A stretch of DNA of 64,000 bases from Rapana venosa (taxonomy: Eukaryota > Mollusca > Gastropoda > Neogastropoda > Muricidae), in assembly GCA_028751875.1 (NCBI GenBank), contig CM054155.1, forward strand, positions 53,316,431-53,380,430. The letters run 5' to 3'. The position numbers and the translations under genes are program-made. Shown here piece by piece: positions 1 through 11,200 of the stretch (positions are counted from its first letter, which is position 1; each line of letters begins with the position of its first letter). The notes beneath the pieces are model-generated. The model searched no databases. It had not been told where the DNA came from and saw nothing but the letters and a program-made list of their open reading frames with translations.

Positions 1-131
1 CTGCTGGTCAGGCGTTACAGCACGTACACAGTCTACTGTTTCATCAGCTTTTAGTGGTATCCTTGCTACAGCTGAAGGTTTGTTCATGAACCAATTCCAG
101 TACAGCTCATAATTATAGCCCCCAGAATACA
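1..131 (-). CDS. possible host coding exon (partial, runs off the left edge)
   Basis: On the minus strand one frame is open across the whole 131 bp, about 43 codons. It encodes an aromatic-rich peptide containing YNYELYWNWFMNKPSA. It is preceded by a pyrimidine-rich stretch ending in TTTTCTAG at the 131/132 border, which would serve as a splice acceptor. I do not recognise the family. The composition is unlike the surrounding AT- and CA-rich DNA, which supports an exon, but the stretch is short and chance openness cannot be excluded. Nothing downstream on the minus strand is visible because the window ends. Confidence 0.35.
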
Positions 132-518
132 CTAGAAAACAGATGTCTTGTCACACACTGTCATCAGACAAAGATACCTCACAAATGGCTCAGGTTTTTA
201 TTTCACTGATGTTTCTAGTACTATACAAAAAGCATTTTCTGATCCTGTTAAGAAATTGTTGTGATCAAATGTTTATCTACTTATCAGTCCCCTGTTGTGT
301 AAAAAACAAAACGAATTGCACACAGGCCTACACTTTGACATCAAAGCAACACCAAAAAAAAGCAGAAAGAAAACACACACACACACAAAACGGATGACAA
401 AATTTACAAAACTGCATATACAGGGGAACTAGATTTTATAAAAAAAAAAGCACATGAGTGCTTATTCCATTATCCTTGAAATAAAAGAATAAGCAAAAAA
501 AATAAACACCACACACAT
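132..518. other. non-coding interval with one SINE-tail fragment
   Basis: No gene is apparent. Bases 448-490 hold a minus-strand copy of the hairpin tail (reverse complement of GGATAATGGAATAAGCACTC...) seen repeatedly in this window and belonging to the SINE at 54,110-54,449. The remainder is AT-rich with a short (CA)n near 373-388. Confidence 0.6.
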
Positions 519-1471
<953 letters not shown>

Positions 1472-1770
1472 CAGAAAAAACACACAACACTCAGCCCTTC
1501 CTTTCTTGGGAAACACGTGTTTGTAAAAAAAAATGTTTAAAATTAGTTAACCAAAGTAGCTGTACAACCGTCACCACAAACAAGTAAAGCAGGTATTAAA
1601 GTTTTGTTCAATAAAGTATGAGTACTGTAAAAATCAAGTAGGACATCCAGCAGCGAATGATAAATAAGCCTTTCAAATAAAAATTTGCCCAGTCGCTAAT
1701 AGACAGCAAAGAAGGAATGTGTGCTGGCACCGCGAGACGCTGGACTTGGACCCCTGACGGCGCGGTGCCT

Positions 1771-1801
<31 letters not shown>

Positions 1802-2352
1802 TAATGTATGGAATCTATATAGCACTGAATCTTGTAAAGCTACAAATCAAAGCGTTCAGATGACTTTTTTATATCGAGGACAATGCAATAAGCACTCCAG
1901 TCCCCGTGTGTATGCGGTTTTGTAAACTTTGTCATCTGTTTACACAAATGTTGGATTAATAAAGTAAAATAAAACCTAATGTTGACTTCTTTTATTTTCC
2001 TTCTAAATGAACTCTGTCCTCCAGCGATCAGACAGCAACTATTGTTGTTGTTGTTGTTCTTGTTGTTGTGTCTGTCATACGAACGAAAAATAATGTGTTG
2101 CCGCTGCCGTTTGATCGCCTGACAAGTCAGGCCCAGCATAGCCGACTTCTGCGTGTAAATGAACTTAAAAATAATACAGCATATGAAATGGAAACGTTTG
2201 TGCACTGCAAAAGCAAATAATAATAATAATAATATATGGAATTTATATAGCGCTGAATCATGTAAAAAACAAACAAATCAAAGCGTTTGCACTCAATCAT
2301 TTACAGGCATGACACTCACCTTAAACATAATGAACAACAGATTTCAAATCCA
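1472..2352. repeat. dispersed repeat fragments, incl. paired ATTTATATAGCGC-type element and SINE tail
   Basis: No gene is seen. Two copies of one dispersed repeat start with (AAT)n and continue TATGGAATTTATATAGCGCT (1,771-1,860 and 2,217-2,290), each ending in CAAATCAAAGCGTTT; they are about 440 bp apart in the same orientation. Between them, 1,865-1,935 is a shortened copy of the GAGGATAATGAATAAGCAC tail of the local SINE family, followed by the same TTTTGTAAACTTTGTCATC segment found at 15,000 and 54,190. A (TTG)n tract lies at 2,041-2,068. Confidence 0.6.
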
Positions 2353-2512
<160 letters not shown>

Positions 2513-2519
2513 CAACACT

Positions 2520-4190
2520 TAGAAGGTGAAAGATGCTGTTGAAAATTAGGGACAGATGTGTGGGGGAAAAGTCTCAGGTAGGAAATAAGTGTGTTTTGAG
2601 GCTGGATTTGAAGGTATCAAATGAAGGCTTTTGGCGAAGTGAAAGAGGGAGGTCATTCCAGTGGATGGACCAGAAACAGAGAAGGAGCGACGGCCAACAG
2701 TGGTTTGTTTGAATCTGGGTGTTCGAAAGCACAAAGCTGAACAAAGGGAACCGGGAGAGATAAGAGGGTGCAGATTTGTGGAGACATTTGAAACAGAGGG
2801 TATTGATTTTATACTCCAGTCTTTGTGAGACAGGCAACCAGTGAAGAGATCAAAGAACAGGAGTGATGTGTTCAGAGCTGCAGAGTTTTGTATGCGTTGA
2901 AGAGAGTGGATAGATGATGCTGGTAGGCCAGCCAAAAGAGAATACAGTAGTCTAAACGTAAAAGAATGAAAGATGTGACAAGCTTGGAAGTTGCATCAGT
3001 GGACAGATATTTGCGAATGGCGCTTATGCCTCGTAATTGATAGTAGCAAGACGGGCAGGTCTGGGTGATGAATTTTTTCATAGAGAGTGTGTTGCCAAGA
3101 ACTATTCCTAAATACTTCACAGTGTTGGACAAAGGACCTGACGTATTGCCGAATTCTATTGAAGTTTTTGCAATAGAGGAAAGTTTATGTTGGGTCCCTA
3201 TGAGCATGGCTTCGGTTTCATCGGCATTAAGTTGTAACTTGTTCTGAGTCATCCAGTTTTCAATATCTGGAAGGCAGTAGGACATATTTGTCAGGAGGGA
3301 AGGAAAGTTTTCAACAGTATCGCTGCACTGAAGCTGAGTATCATCGGCATAGAAATGATGATCAATATGGTGGTTGTTTATTATATGTGAGAGTGGAGCA
3401 GTGTAGAGAATAAAGAGAACAGGGCCCAGGACTGATCCCTGCGGGACTCCACATTCCATTTTGACAGGTTTTTATTGAATTTTGTTTACAATAACTTTCT
3501 GGAACCTGTCTGTGAGGTATGAAGTAAACCAGATGAGGGCTGTGCCGTTAATACCAAACGTAATTTGGAGGCGAGAAAGAAGAATTGAGTTCTGAGATTG
3601 TCCATATCTCTTCTAAGGTTACACATTTCTTCTTTCAGAACACCAACACTGTCTGTTAACACCTGAATCTCTCTTTTGAAACTGTCCACTGTCGACTTCA
3701 GTAAGTCTTCCATCTTCTCTATTTTGGCTGTCATCGTGTTCAGCGTCAGTTCCTGAGGTGCTGCTGCAGGAGAAGACTCCTGTCTATGTTGAATGGATGT
3801 AGGCATGTTGGCAGCCACCTCTGCACTGGTTTTGGTCCTACGAGAAGGCTTCCCTGCGACAGTTTGACCACCACCTGTTGTCAAACTCGTCTGTCTCAGC
3901 TTGCGTCCTTGGCCAGTACATTTAGGGGAGGGGGGGAGGGGAGGTTGGTCCAGGGTTGGTCTCCACGTCACCACACCTCAATAAAAGTCCCCCCCAAAAT
4001 AGATAGGTGAGGGTCAGTTCTAACATGACACCGTCTCGCGGGCTTTTCAGGATGGAGGTATGGATGGCAGATTTGAATTCTGCCCGTTTCGACATGAAAC
4101 AGGCAAATACTGCTGCAAATGTCTCACAGACAGCCCTGTACAGTTGCACTGCAATTCCCATCCTCCTGATGTAACTGTATGCAAACAATG
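2520..4190 (-). mobile_element. CR1/L2-like non-LTR retrotransposon, internally deleted
   Basis: Read on the minus strand: a 5' leader with a hydrophobic segment and a 2A-type motif (4,188-3,946); a Pro/Ser/Lys-rich segment and a coiled-coil stretch (to about 3,590); then an abrupt join into reverse-transcriptase sequence. RT hallmarks are [16 protein letters not shown] (about 3,445) and FYADDTQL (about 3,345), followed by the typical C-terminal tail with RSFSVSGPS and SLRQKPS (about 2,690-2,610). The endonuclease and the first half of RT are missing, so an internal deletion fuses ORF1-like sequence to RT near 3,595. Frames also shift near 2,872-2,935 and in a G/C run near 3,925. The element is dead. 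CR1 versus L2 cannot be settled without a tree. Confidence 0.85.
3946..3975 (-). other. 2A-type ribosome-skipping motif in the LINE leader
   Basis: The minus strand encodes CGDVETNPGP, which fits the D-V/I-E-x-N-P-G-P consensus of 2A peptides, where the ribosome skips the final Gly-Pro bond. It sits about 78-87 residues into an 88-aa ORF, after a hydrophobic stretch (LTLTYLFWGGLLLR), so skipping would release a short leader ending in NPG. 2A motifs at the N-terminus of non-LTR retrotransposon proteins are known from sea urchin and other marine invertebrates. Activity here is inferred only from the motif. Confidence 0.85.
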
Positions 4191-5501
4191 AAAAACTAAG
4201 GCCACTTAGAAGTAGTTACTATTTCACAAAAATACCAGAGCAATTTCAGTACATCTTCTTCACATCACATAACGGCCCCCCAGAGACAATGACAATGACA
4301 ATGACAAATTCTTTTATTTCGAGGATAATGAATAAGCACACATGTGCTTTTTTACATCTAGTCCCCGCCCGTTAGGGATACATCTTAATAATAATAACCC
4401 AATACTTATACAGTCTCGCAATAAAAACAAGGGGAAATAACCCTTTTCAAAACAGCTCCCCCCCAACAACTCCCCTACAAAGCAAGCAATTAAAAGAAAA
4501 TCCTAAGAATACCCACCCCCAAAAAACCCTAACCAAAACAAACAAACAAACAAAAGAGAAGGAAAAACCAAACCAACAAAAGATGATAAAAAAGAGAAAA
4601 ACAGACAAACAACAACAACAAGAACAAGAGCAACAACAAAGCCAAGAAAAATAACACAACCAAACTTAATAAGTCATATAGATAAACATCTACACATTGT
4701 CAAATGGTACACATACTTGTTAAAACATAATTATAAGATATTGAAATAGGGCACTCATTAAAACTTAAGTACAGAGGCAAGTCCAATAAAGTATTGAAAA
4801 TATAAAAGTATGAATCCTTCATCAGGATATTACTATGACTATAAGCAGGACGATAAAAGGTGAGAGAGAGAGAGACAGAGACAGAGAGTGTGTGTGTGTG
4901 TATTTCAGAGATAATATCCAATATATAAATCCCAAAACAGTATGCGATCCCATCAACACTCATTTTAGATTATACTCGTTTCAAATTATATGTCATGATA
5001 ATGAAATAAATTTAAGTTTCAGGGATAATACTAAATATGTAATACTCACATAGCACACGATCAACACAAACACTTTTTAATTATGTTCATGCAAATTGAA
5101 TGTCATGGTAATAGAATAAGTGCTATACCCATACACTCTCATAATAAAGAGGGGGGAAAAGCCAATAAAGTCATAAAAAGAACATCTACACATTGTAAGT
5201 AATAGAAACAAATTCTTTTTTTCCAGGATAATGAATAAGTATTCATGTTCTTTTTTACATCCAGTCCCCGCCCATGGGGTCACATTTAAAATGCACTCAG
5301 TACTCATACTTTCAAGCAGAAGAAGCAAAGGGAAAAAACTTTTTTTAAAGAAAAAGAGAGAAGAAGAAAAAACAAACAAACAAACAAACAAACAAACAAC
5401 CCCAGACGAGCCAAAGACAAAACATACCCCAGAACCCCCCCCCCCCCCACCCCACCCCCCCAAAAAAAAAAAGCAAGCAAACAACAAACAAACAAACAAA
5501 C

Positions 5502-5574
<73 letters not shown>

Positions 5575-5900
5575 GAGAGAAGAGAAGAGAGAGAGAGAGA
5601 GAGAGAGAGCATTTGCATGTGTGTGTGTGTGAGTTTGTGTTGACAAAAAACACTCAAGAGGGCACAAAAATAGCTCAACTTTACTGGAATGCCATAACTT
5701 GTATAACATAATATGATATGATATTATCTAGTTTAACATAACTAATAATTAATACATTAACCGAAATGTCACATAGCAGCTTAATGTGAATCAAAGATAG
5801 ATACCAACCGGACTGCTATTTGAATAAACAGAACTCGTGAAGAAGCGAATACTTATTCAAAATGTTCTCTAGGGATAAAGTACAGTTGGGCGGATGATAG
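4191..5900. repeat. non-coding repeats: SINE tails, diverged tandem dimer, (AAAC)n, poly-C, (GA)n
   Basis: No gene is supported. Two plus-strand copies of the TTTCGAGGATAATGAATAAG tail, with the GCACATGTGC hairpin and CCCCGCCC flank, lie at 4,303-4,376 and 5,209-5,284. A CATCTACACATTGT segment occurs beside each (4,688 and 5,184). Bases 4,903-5,130 are a diverged direct dimer of about 117 bp whose halves both start TTTCAG(A/G)GATAATA. Simple arrays: (GA)n/(GT)n 4,861-4,903, (AAAC)n 5,368-5,400, a C run 5,437-5,460, and (GA)n 5,504-5,610. The interval 5,640-5,900 shows nothing recognisable. Confidence 0.65.
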
Positions 5901-6370
5901 TGTCCAAGTTTTTGTGAAACAGCACACTGTTGAACTCATTGCACAGCCTTTCATAAGCCTTTATGTTAATCCTATTATTAAATGGATTGAAATTACTATC
6001 AGTTGGCAATGGGACCTGCACCTCAGACAACACACGCCTAAACTAATAGTACACATGAAACCTGTACACAGACTTTATTAGCTGGTTTGGATGGTTCATG
6101 TGGTCAGCATATGATACACCACAGCCTGTAGTTGCACATTGAATAGCAAAGTATAAGTGGTTTTGATACAACTGTATAGGATTAGACAACCATGTTTTTG
6201 CAGTGGCATCATTCTTGATGGGAGGGTTTAGGTATGATTTCAGTGGGTTGACATTGACTTGAAACAATGTCTCTGTCACAGCAGCATCCAGGGCATTAAA
6301 GGTAATAGTCTTTGGGTTATAGTGAAATCCAGCCTCGTATTTTGCATCATTATTATATTTACACATCATT
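5900..6370 (-). pseudogene. conserved Polinton protein, N-terminal part (left-arm copy)
   Basis: The minus-strand ORF begins at 6,369 (MMCKYNNDAKYEAGF) and carries the segments ATAKTWLSNP and HLYFAIQCATTGCGVSYADH, then KSVYRFHVYY. An in-frame TAG follows, after which the frame continues (RRVLSEVQVPLP ... AYERLCNEFNSV) to a stop at about 5,880. This is the N-terminal half of the gene present full length at 46,545-47,745. Proteins of this kind accompany the capsid genes in animal Polintons; the function is unknown. The rest of the gene is absent here because the inverted copy ends near 5,920. The gene is divergent from the plus-strand capsid gene that starts at 6,496. Confidence 0.75.
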
Positions 6371-6495
6371 AGTTTCTATAGTAGATAAAATGTATATAAC
6401 ACTAACAAACATGTACCTGTTAAACTAGCGATTCCTATTGACAAGCGCTGCCAACATAAAACTGTCCCCCTGCACGAGGTCTCCTACACAGTATC

Positions 6496-7080
6496 ATGGA
6501 CAAAAATCAAAAGAAGCAACAACTGGGTTAGTATAAGAGATCCTAGTACTAGATTGATCAATAAATTTACTGTACAAGAAGGTTATTACAACTTCTGTAC
6601 ACTGGAAAATGAGCTCTTTCATCCAGCTGACATCACAGCAAAACTCAACCAAGCTAGTCTAAGAGTAACTCTACAGGCATCTTCATCTATAATTATGGCA
6701 CCACGCCTTGCAGAAATGCTTCGTTTTCCCCCGCCAATATCAGCAGGTAGCATTAATGATGATGGAAAATTAACCTATGTTGGTGAAAGGCCCATTGACA
6801 TGTCAGTAAATTCTTTGCTTTTTGTGCACCTGTCTCAGTTAAACACAACACAAAACCAAGTGGTGACAAGGCTTTTTCATCATCAGTCCCTTCTGATCTA
6901 CTGCGAATCCTTTCACCCAGCAGAGAAATGTACTGTGAAACACAGCACAATAGCTTTACTTCACTTCAGTTTAAAGAGCTAGAAGAAGGCTTCCCTGAAA
7001 CACTTTGTATAACGATCAAAGACGCAGCACAAAGAACAGTTGACTGTAAAAACTTAAATATTACACTAGAAATAAAATAA
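6496..7080 (+). pseudogene. putative Polinton minor capsid (single jelly-roll, penton-like) protein
   Basis: The ATG at 6,496 opens a Lys/Gln-rich start (MDKNQKKQQLG). A frameshift joins this to the main body, which includes EGYYNFCTLENELF, SIIMAPRLAEMLRFPPP and SVNSLLFVHLSQLNTT. A second frameshift near 6,860 leads to a C-terminus with SFTSLQFKELEEGFPETL and a TAA at 7,078-7,080. The overall length would be about 195 residues. The arrangement next to the conserved gene on the other strand, and the motif style, fit the minor capsid protein described in Polintons. This is an inference from family resemblance; a structure prediction would be needed to prove a jelly roll. The right-arm copy lies at 45,930-46,490. 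Confidence 0.6.
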
Positions 7081-7085
7081 TAACC

Positions 7086-7566
7086 ATATACGCGGTCCCA
7101 TAATAAGAGCACCTGTAACCTGCCCAACTATTCAACTTAAAGATCTTGGTGATGTACAAGAGTTTGAGAAGGATGGTGAGATTAGTGAAGTTTGTGCTTT
7201 TGAATACACAGATGAAGGATACTACAAGCAAACAGCAATAGATGAAGCTAAGAAACCTCGGTTTCCTAAACTTGAGCAGTTTGGCAATGTTGAAGCTGAA
7301 GCTGAAGCATCAGCAGATGACATTACTTACAAAGTAACAAAAAAGGTAATAAATGGCTCTTCAAACCAAGCATCGACTGGCAGATCAAGTTTGAGTTTAT
7401 CAGTCCATACACTATCTACACAGCTGACAGAACTTTCCCTAAAGCCATAAATACTGGACCAGTAAACATAGCACTTGTGTACGAATCAGCCAGCAGAAAT
7501 GAATTAGAGATCATAGCATTCAAGAAGACATGTTACTTGCTTCATAGAAAAGACATCGGTGACTAA
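7086..7566 (+). pseudogene. Polinton protein of unknown function, acidic N-terminus
   Basis: A frame reading DLGDVQEFEKDGEISEV and later FPKLEQFGNVEAEAEAS is open to about 7,340. One base later it continues in another frame as KPSIDWQIKFEFISPYTIYT and ends ELEIIAFKKTCYLL...GD with a stop at 7,564-7,566. Together about 155 residues, with an acidic first half and a mixed beta-rich second half. No ATG is found near the expected start just after the preceding gene's TAA at 7,080. I do not recognise a named family. Its place between two capsid-associated genes suggests a virion role. Confidence 0.5.
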
Positions 7567-7589
7567 ACCATCAACCACAAAGCTATGGT

Positions 7590-8220
7590 TCCTTCCTTAC
7601 TTTCCTCTGGATAATCAGTACACATTGGTGTTTGGCCTTGTTGCAAGGGAAGAAAGAGCTACTTTCTTGTTTATGGATGGAATTTTTTGGAACATTTACT
7701 GTGTTGAGCTCTGTTACTACTGGTACAGCAACTCTGTCTGCTGGAACAGACATTGCTCTCTTGGCTACTTGAATTGAAGCACCTGCATCAATTGCATTGG
7801 GCTCTGTTTTCAATAGCAGCAGGAGCCTGTTCATTTGTCATCAGGCTTTTCGAAAAAGGTTGTGCGTAAACTAGAAAAACATGATGCTATTGTTGCCTTG
7901 ACACTAGCCAAGCTAAGCTCATTCAGACACATTATTAGCAAAGCTCTAACAGATACCACAATATCAGAAGAAGAGTTTAAACATCTTCAGGTAGACTATG
8001 ATGACTACAAGCACCAAAAATTCGACCTCCAGAACAAGGCATGCAATGCAATGCCTTATGGACATTGACTGTTGAAAAAGGAATATTATAAAAAAAGTGG
8101 TATCTGCTTGGCAAGGACAGCATTCAGCTGAGTACTCTATTAAGGAGCTAAGAGTTACCTGTGGTAGATTCACTGCTTCATACCGTAGCAAAACAAAACC
8201 ACAACAACAAGCAATTAATT
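7590..8220 (+). pseudogene. Polinton hydrophobic/helical protein
   Basis: The first part (about 7,590-7,835) is broken by frameshifts but in the best frames encodes hydrophobic, Gly/Ala/Ser-rich segments (for example FGTFTVLSSVTTGTATLSAG and ALFSIAAGACSFVIRLF), probably a membrane or membrane-active region. The second part (7,835-8,065) is a clean helical stretch: SGFSKKVVRKLEKHDAIVAL, SFRHIISKALTDTTISEEEF, then a Tyr/Asp/Lys-rich end. A further frame (AEYSIKELRVTCGRF) reaches a TAA near 8,220. Proteins with this hydrophobic-then-helical layout recur in animal Polintons; the function is unknown. The right-arm copy is at 44,760-45,430. Confidence 0.55.
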
Positions 8221-8275
8221 AATTAAGTAATTAATTTTTTTCTTACTATAATAATGAGTTAGATATTTTAGTTGA

Positions 8276-11200
8276 CTCTTCTTGTCTTGATGTTTCTCTT
8301 TTTTGCTTTAATCGTTTCTTTTTCTTTGTTACATGTTTGTCAAATGAATGTTGGTGTGATTTTGTTTACACACTCAACTTTACAGGCCATGTTTAGGTCT
8401 TGTTCTGTTTTGAAAAAAAATGTGTATGCCATGACTCAAGATGTGAAAATACTGTTCCTGATAATACTAAATGATTTGTCCATCTTAAAGAGTACTTACA
8501 TTACGAACAGGAAAAGATATTTACTTCCTTTATCATCAACATTTATTAACTCTTATGGATAGTATTACCCTTGCCTCAATGAATTGTCAGGGGTTGGGAA
8601 ATTTGTACAAACGAAGAGATGTGTTACATTATTTGAAACAGAAAAAAATGTTCAATATATTGTCTTCAAGACACACATTTTGATAAAAAGGTAGAAAAAT
8701 ATGTAAGCTCGGAATGGGGATATAAATGTTTTTTTGCGTCTTATAAATCAAATTGTAGAGGGGTTGCTATTTTTTTCTCAAATAATTTTGAATTTAAGAT
8801 ACAGGATGTAAGTAGGGATCCAAACGGTAACTTCATAATAGTAAAATTTTCAACAATGGATAAAGATTTCCTTTTAGTTAATGATATGAGACAATCCACA
8901 GTTTTATTTCACTCTAAAAGAGACAATTAAGTCGTATAAGATAAATATATAATTGCCGTCGGGGACTGGAATATCGCACTTGACCCTAATCTAGACTGTA
9001 ATAATTATACACAAATTAACAATCCCAGAGCTAGAAAAACACTTGAAATTTTTACAGAAGAACTGGCTCTATCTGATATATGGAGAGAGTGTAATCCAGA
9101 GTATAGGAGATATACATGGCGAAAAGCAACACCACTGAAGCAAGGTCGCCTTGACTTCTTTCTATTGTCGGAATACCTTATTTGGTATTTTGAAAACAAA
9201 AGTATATACTCCCTGGATATCGTTCTGACCACTCACTGATAAGGCTTACTCTAAAATTTGAGAAAAGAAAAAAATAAGAAAAATTTTTGGAAGTTCAACT
9301 CTTCTCTTCTTAGAGATAGTCACTATGTAGAAGAAATAAACACAGAAATTTCGAATGTGATCAAAGAGTACGCAGACAAAAAATATGACAAATCAGTAAT
9401 AGATGAAATTCCCAAAGCTGAAGTACAGCTATCAGTCCCAGATAAAATCTTTTTAGACTTTCTCCTGATGAAAATTAGAGCTAAAACAATAGGATATGCA
9501 ATAATGAAGAAGAGAAAAACAAGAGAAAATGAAAATAAATTAATAAACGACATTGAACAACTAGAAAAGCTAGAACATAAAAGAGAATGAAATAACACAA
9601 CTTAGAGAAAAAAATAAAAAATTGGAAGAAATACGTAAAAAGAGAATGGAGGGGGTGTTGCTGAGATCCAAAGCACGATGGATTGCTGATGGTGAAAAGA
9701 TATCCAAATATTTTTGTAATCTAGAAAAAAGAAATTTCATCAGTAAACGCATGTCAAAGCTATTAACGGAGAATGATACAGTTATTGAAAATCAGAAAGA
9801 TATTGAAAAAGAAGTTACAGCATTTTATGAGTCTCTACAGAAAGAGAAACATTGAACCATGTGAGATTGAACAGGTGGTTAAAAACCTACCCCAAATACA
9901 AGAAGAAGAACAACAGCAGTTAGGTGGTAAAATAACTATTGAAGAAGCAGGATGTGCGTTAAGAAATATGAAAAATGGAAAAAGCCCAGGAACAGACGGC
10001 TTTATGGTAGAATTTTTCAAGTTTATTTGAAAGAAATAGGTCATTTCATAGTAAGAGCACTTAATGAAAGTTACCAGGATGGTGAATTATCGGCTACACA
10101 GAAGGAAGGTCTAATTATCTGTCTCCCAAAAGGGGACAAACCTAGAGAATACATTACAAACTGGCGTCCAATAACCCTTCTTAATGTAGTTTATAAAATT
10201 GGTTCTGCATGTATTGCAAACCGGATTAAAAGAATTCTGCCTACACTTATCACCAAAGATCAGTCAGGTTTTATGCCAAATAGATACATTGGTAATAATA
10301 TTAGATTAATATATGACCTGATTAACTACCTGGATAAAAATAATCAGCCTGGGTTATTACTTAGTGTCGACTTTGAAAAAGCATTCGACTCTTTAAGCTG
10401 GGATTTTATGTTGAAAGTCATGAAGGCATATGGTTTCGGTAACAGTGTCTATCAATGGGTCAAAACATTCTATACAAATATAAAATCAACAGTCCTCGTA
10501 AATGGTAACAGTTCAAAATGGTTTAGAATTGAAAGAGGGTGCAGGCAGGGTGATCCAATATCGCCCTACTTATTTATTCTTAGTGCCGAGATTTTGGCTA
10601 TAATGATTAAAGAAGATACATCAATTAAAGGAATACGCATTGGAGAGACAGAACATAAAATTTCCCAATATGCAGATGACACTCAATTTTTAAACATAGG
10701 AGATAAACTATCATTTGAACATTCTACACATATTCTAGAGAAGTTTGGAAAAATATCAGGTCTTATCATGAATAGTGACAAAAGTCAAGTTATATGGCTT
10801 GGTAATAAAAAAGAATCAAGTAGTGTGTTCTGTCCCCACCTAAAAATGACGTGGAATCTAGGAATCTGGTTTACCCCAAATCTAAAGGACTGTGAAAATA
10901 TGAACTATAATGATAAATTTTCTGAAATTAAAACGCTATTTAAAGTTTGGTTAAAAAGAGTTATTACTCCACTTGGCAGAATTGCCATTTTAAAGTCTCT
11001 TATCTTGTCAAAACTTATTCACCTGTGGATGTTATTACCAGATCCACCTGACCAATTCATAAAAAGTCTACAAAAGCTATGTTTCCAGTTTGTTTGGAAC
11101 AATAAACAAGATAGAATAGGTAGAAAGACGGCTATTAAACCCGTTACTCAAGGAGGGATGAGCATACCCGATATAAGAAAATATATTTATGTGCTGAAAC

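Noticed and set aside
5231..5632. Arg/Glu-rich ORF
   Set aside because: Translation of (GA)n and (AAAC)n repeats.
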